Shown piece after piece: positions 61,875-64,000 of a DNA stretch of 64,000 nt; positions within the stretch are counted from its first letter, which is position 1, and each line of letters starts with the position of its first letter. Source of the DNA: an uncultured Bryobacteraceae bacterium (GTDB taxonomy: Bacteria; Acidobacteriota; Terriglobia; Bryobacterales; Bryobacteraceae); contig CAKZUE010000020.1 in assembly GCA_937920635.1 (NCBI GenBank), positions 1 through 64,000 of the forward strand, given 5' to 3'. The notes beneath the pieces are model-generated. The model searched no databases and was not told where the DNA came from. It was given only the letters and a program-made list of their open reading frames with translations. The translations under genes and the position numbers were made by a program.

Positions 61875-63026
61875 ATGATACACGAGAACGGGCTGCAAAA
61901 TGAATCCAAAAATGGCTCGCCTTCCCCGCTGCCGCAGACTGGCGGTCCCGTGCATCTCGACGCGGAGAGCGCCGGCGGCATGAGCGGCGCAGCCTCCCTC
62001 TGCCGCCGGGCTGCCATCGCCGGCGCCGGCGCGCTGGGCAACGAGCTGTTCCGCCAGCTTGGGCTGCTGGGCGCGGGCGAGGTGCTGCTGATCGATCCCG
62101 ACCTCGTCGAGGCGTCGAATCTGGCCAAATGCGCTTTTTTTCGCTCGCCGGGCGCGGCGGGCAGACCGAAAGTGGAAGTGCTGGCCGAACAGGGGGCGGC
62201 CTTGTTCCCGGAGACCCGCTGGATCCCCATCGCGCGGGAGATCGCGGACGTGGGATGGGGACGGCTGCGTGGGTGCGATTTGCTGTTCGGAGGGGTGGAC
62301 CGCGACTCGGCGCGGCTGGAAATGGCGCGGATCTCGACGCGGCTCGGCCTGCCCGTCTGCGATGGAGGCATGATCACCTCCGGCGCGGCGGCGGGCCGCG
62401 TGTCGTGGTTTCCCGGGCGCGAGGGGGCCTGCTTCTGCTGCCGGCTGACGGCGCGCAGGCGGCGCGAATACCTCGAAACGTGGTCCAGCGCCGCGCACCC
62501 GTGCCATGTCCCGCAGGAGCGCGGCGGCTGGAGCGCGACGCCGGCTGTGGCCGCCGTCACGGCGGCGTTGCAGGTGCATTTCGCGTTCGAGTGGCTGCGC
62601 CGGGGCGAGCGCGAAGCGCGCAGCATCGAGTTCCGCCTGGATGGGGCGTTGCGGCTGGAGGAGATACGGATCCCGCTCGACGAATCGTGCCCCTTCCACA
62701 CGGCGCCGTTGGCGCTGGTGCCGGTCGAAGGACCGTTTTCGGCGCTCATGCGGCACGGGCAGGAAATCGCCTGGGAGTGGCCGCTCTGCCTGCGGGCGCG
62801 GTGCCTGGATTGCGGCCTGGAATTCGAGCCGCGCCTGCGGGTGACGCGCTTCCGCCGCGAGGGCGCATGCCCGCGTTGCGGCGGGCGGCGCCTTTTGGAA
62901 CTCGACAACCGGAACCGCATCGCGTCCGGCGATCCGCTGAGCCGAAGGACGCCGGAGGAGGTGGGCTTGCCCGCCGAACACCTGTATAGTATTCGTAAGG
63001 GATTCCTGGTGGAGGAGATGGAATGA
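61875..63026 (+). CDS. E1-like ThiF-family activating enzyme with C-terminal zinc ribbon
   Basis: 383 residues. The E1/ThiF Rossmann core has IAGAGALGNELFRQLGLLGAG (GxGxxG at 50-55) and LLIDPDLVEASNLAK (Asp74/76, Asn82). It also has the Arg in CAFFRS, Lys99 in GRPKVEVL, and FGGVDRDSARLEM. A Cys-rich loop CFCCR (186-189) and Cys210 in AAHPCHVPQ may bind zinc or carry the thioester. The C-terminal part has a zinc ribbon CLDCG...CPRCGG. Such enzymes adenylate the C-terminus of a ubiquitin-like protein. The stop overlaps the start of the RING-like membrane protein (ATGA). ATG 61875 is used; ATG 61980 is an alternative. Confidence 0.9.
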   Translation: MIHENGLQNESKNGSPSPLPQTGGPVHLDAESAGGMSGAASLCRRAAIAGAGALGNELFRQLGLLGAGEVLLIDPDLVEASNLAKCAFFRSPGAAGRPKVEVLAEQGAALFPETRWIPIAREIADVGWGRLRGCDLLFGGVDRDSARLEMARISTRLGLPVCDGGMITSGAAAGRVSWFPGREGACFCCRLTARRRREYLETWSSAAHPCHVPQERGGWSATPAVAAVTAALQVHFAFEWLRRGEREARSIEFRLDGALRLEEIRIPLDESCPFHTAPLALVPVEGPFSALMRHGQEIAWEWPLCLRARCLDCGLEFEPRLRVTRFRREGACPRCGGRRLLELDNRNRIASGDPLSRRTPEEVGLPAEHLYSIRKGFLVEEME

Positions 63027-63721
63027 ACGCTCGCAGCATCGCGGTCCTGGCGGCCACGGCTTTTTTGCTCACCCTGGTGCAGTTCTTCGCCGCCATGGGC
63101 GGGCCGGGCATCGCTGTGGCCGTCAGCCTGCTGCTGGCGGTGCTGTCGCTTTTCCTGCTGAAGATGTTCGAGGCGGAGCTGCCGAATCCCTGGCTGGCGG
63201 TGGCGCCTCCATTCCTGGCGGGATTGCTGGGCGTGCTGCTGTGGAGCCTGGCGCAACCCCGGATCGACCGTCTTTACTGGATGGCGCCGGCTCTGGCGGG
63301 GGCGCTGGCGGCGGCCATCGTCTGGTGGCAGAACCGCGACGCCCGGCGCTGCGGGCTGTGCAATTGCCGCCTGGCCGGGAAAATCTCGTTCGTCTGTCCG
63401 CGCTGCAATCTGGAAGTTTGCGAGACAAAATGCTGGGATTTCGAGAAAATCCGCTGCCGCCTCTGCGTGCAGAATTCCGTTCCCCTGTTTCCGCCGAACC
63501 GCCAGTGGTGGGACCGTCATGTCGGCCCCCCTGCTCTCCAGGGCCGCTGCCAGGTGTGCGGAGTAGGGCCGGAAGAAGCCGACTTGCGGAGCTGTCCGAA
63601 GTGCGGCCGGCCGCAGTGCGTCGAATGCTGGGACGATTCCAACGGCTTGTGCGCCCGCTGCGGCTGGCGCGTCCAGGCCCTGCCGGAATCCCTGAAATCA
63701 TTTCTGACCGATCCGTCTTAG
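63023..63721 (+). CDS. membrane protein with two tandem RING-like zinc modules
   Basis: 232 residues. The first ~103 contain four hydrophobic helices (IAVLAATAFLLTLVQFFAAM, IAVAVSLLLAVLSLFLL, WLAVAPPFLAGLLGVLLWSL, YWMAPALAGALAAAIVWW). The cytosolic-side remainder holds two eight-Cys modules. Module 1: C110, C113, C125, C128, C133, C137, C145, C148. Module 2: C176, C179, C191, C194, C199, C202, C210, C213. Both follow CX2C-X11-CX2C-X4-C-X2/3-CW-X6-CX2C, a binuclear treble-clef/RING-like layout, and share the CWD signature. Between an E1 and a ubiquitin-like gene, it is a candidate membrane-anchored E3 or adaptor. Confidence 0.88.
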   Translation: MNARSIAVLAATAFLLTLVQFFAAMGGPGIAVAVSLLLAVLSLFLLKMFEAELPNPWLAVAPPFLAGLLGVLLWSLAQPRIDRLYWMAPALAGALAAAIVWWQNRDARRCGLCNCRLAGKISFVCPRCNLEVCETKCWDFEKIRCRLCVQNSVPLFPPNRQWWDRHVGPPALQGRCQVCGVGPEEADLRSCPKCGRPQCVECWDDSNGLCARCGWRVQALPESLKSFLTDPS

Positions 63722-63734
63722 GGGGTGCAGATTT

Positions 63735-63995
63735 ATGGCGAAATATCAGATGTATTTCGACACCGTCCAGGGAGAAACCAAATATAACGTCGACATCGAC
63801 GAGGCGGAGGTCCTGGACGACGTCCTGCACGAAATCCTGTACGACCTGAGAGAGCGCGGCGACGTGCTCCAGGGCGAAGGGGAGCCGCAGGTCGTGTGGA
63901 ACGGCGTGGCGCTCGATTTCCGCCGTCCGCTGCCGGAGCAGGGCGTGCGTCCCAACGACGTGCTGCGCGTCTCCACCGTCGCCACCAACGGCTGA
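63735..63995 (+). CDS. ubiquitin-like beta-grasp protein
   Basis: 86 residues. The strand-helix-strand order fits a beta-grasp fold: MYFDTVQGETKYNVDI, the helix VLDDVLHEILYDLRERGD, then PQVVWNGVALDF, RRPLPEQGV and NDVLRVSTVA. The WNGVALDFRRPLPEQGVRPN block mirrors the ubiquitin/YukD pattern of a hydrophobic strand, turn, Leu-x-x-x-Gly and asp-x-leu end. The protein ends in a single Gly (ATNG), so no further processing would be needed to expose it. AGGGGGTG lies before the ATG. It is third in the operon after the E1-like and RING-like genes. Confidence 0.87.
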   Translation: MAKYQMYFDTVQGETKYNVDIDEAEVLDDVLHEILYDLRERGDVLQGEGEPQVVWNGVALDFRRPLPEQGVRPNDVLRVSTVATNG

Positions 63996-64000
63996 TGCCC
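63995..64000 (+). CDS. start of a further operon gene, truncated by the window end
   Basis: The Ubl stop TGA (63993-63995) shares its last base with an ATG (63995-63997) followed by CCC: a TGATG coupling like others in this window. Only two codons are visible, so the product cannot be identified. An E2-like or JAB-type protein would be expected if the system is a full conjugation operon. Confidence 0.35.

Overview
The window is 64 kb of GC-rich, gene-dense bacterial chromosome. Its character points to the Acidobacteriota, most likely a Solibacter/Bryobacter-type lineage. This is inferred from the mix seen here: very large secreted proteins of tandem He_PIG (putative Ig) domains, Tat-signal Gfo/Idh/MocA oxidoreductases, several glycoside hydrolase or phosphorylase genes (GH16, GH95, GH130), an EF-P with an extended loop, and many four-base ATGA/GTGA gene overlaps. 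No rRNA gene is present, so the placement is not proven.

Layout. 0-0.25 kb: two tRNA genes (Phe, Leu). 0.3-4.2 kb: a minus-strand run with a HAD phosphatase, a small membrane protein, an incomplete histidine kinase, a LuxR-type response regulator, an amidohydrolase and an unknown protein. 4.5-10 kb: triosephosphate isomerase; then a minus-strand group with aroA and a soluble histidine kinase; then a glycosylasparaginase. 10.2-13.6 kb: a coupled GT4/GH130 pair. 14.7-17.2 kb: an unusual Nramp-type transporter coupled to a soluble PRC-MgtE_N-CBS protein. 17.3-29.6 kb: housekeeping and metabolism (radical SAM, EF-P, aminotransferase, CCA-adding enzyme, XerD, PAP2, FAD monooxygenase) and a GH16 gene broken by an in-frame amber codon. 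29.6-32.7 kb: an accessory patch with three copies of a roughly 110-157 bp inverted-end repeat. Two of these flank a three-gene cassette headed by a cysteine-rich secreted peptide. 32.7-36.3 kb: EamA transporter, GH95 fucosidase and a tiny beta-flower protein. 36.3-36.75 kb: two related copies of an apparently structured RNA with compensatory changes. 36.9-43.6 kb: a long minus-strand run (HU, site-2 protease, two glycosyltransferases, prepilin peptidase, UppS, CdsA, oxidoreductase). 43.7-48.2 kb: flavin reductase, Tpx, a thioredoxin-domain protein and an M20 peptidase. 48.4-51.3 kb: an ArsR-controlled metal or metalloid resistance operon. 51.6-61.8 kb: secreted and surface proteins, two of them giant He_PIG proteins.

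61.9-64 kb: the most interesting part. An E1-like ThiF protein, a four-TM protein with two tandem RING-like eight-cysteine modules, and a small ubiquitin-like beta-grasp protein form a tightly coupled operon. A further reading frame begins at the last Ubl codon and runs off the window. This looks like a bacterial ubiquitin-like conjugation system with a membrane-anchored tandem-RING candidate E3. It sits back to back, about 60 bp away, with the operon for the giant surface proteins.
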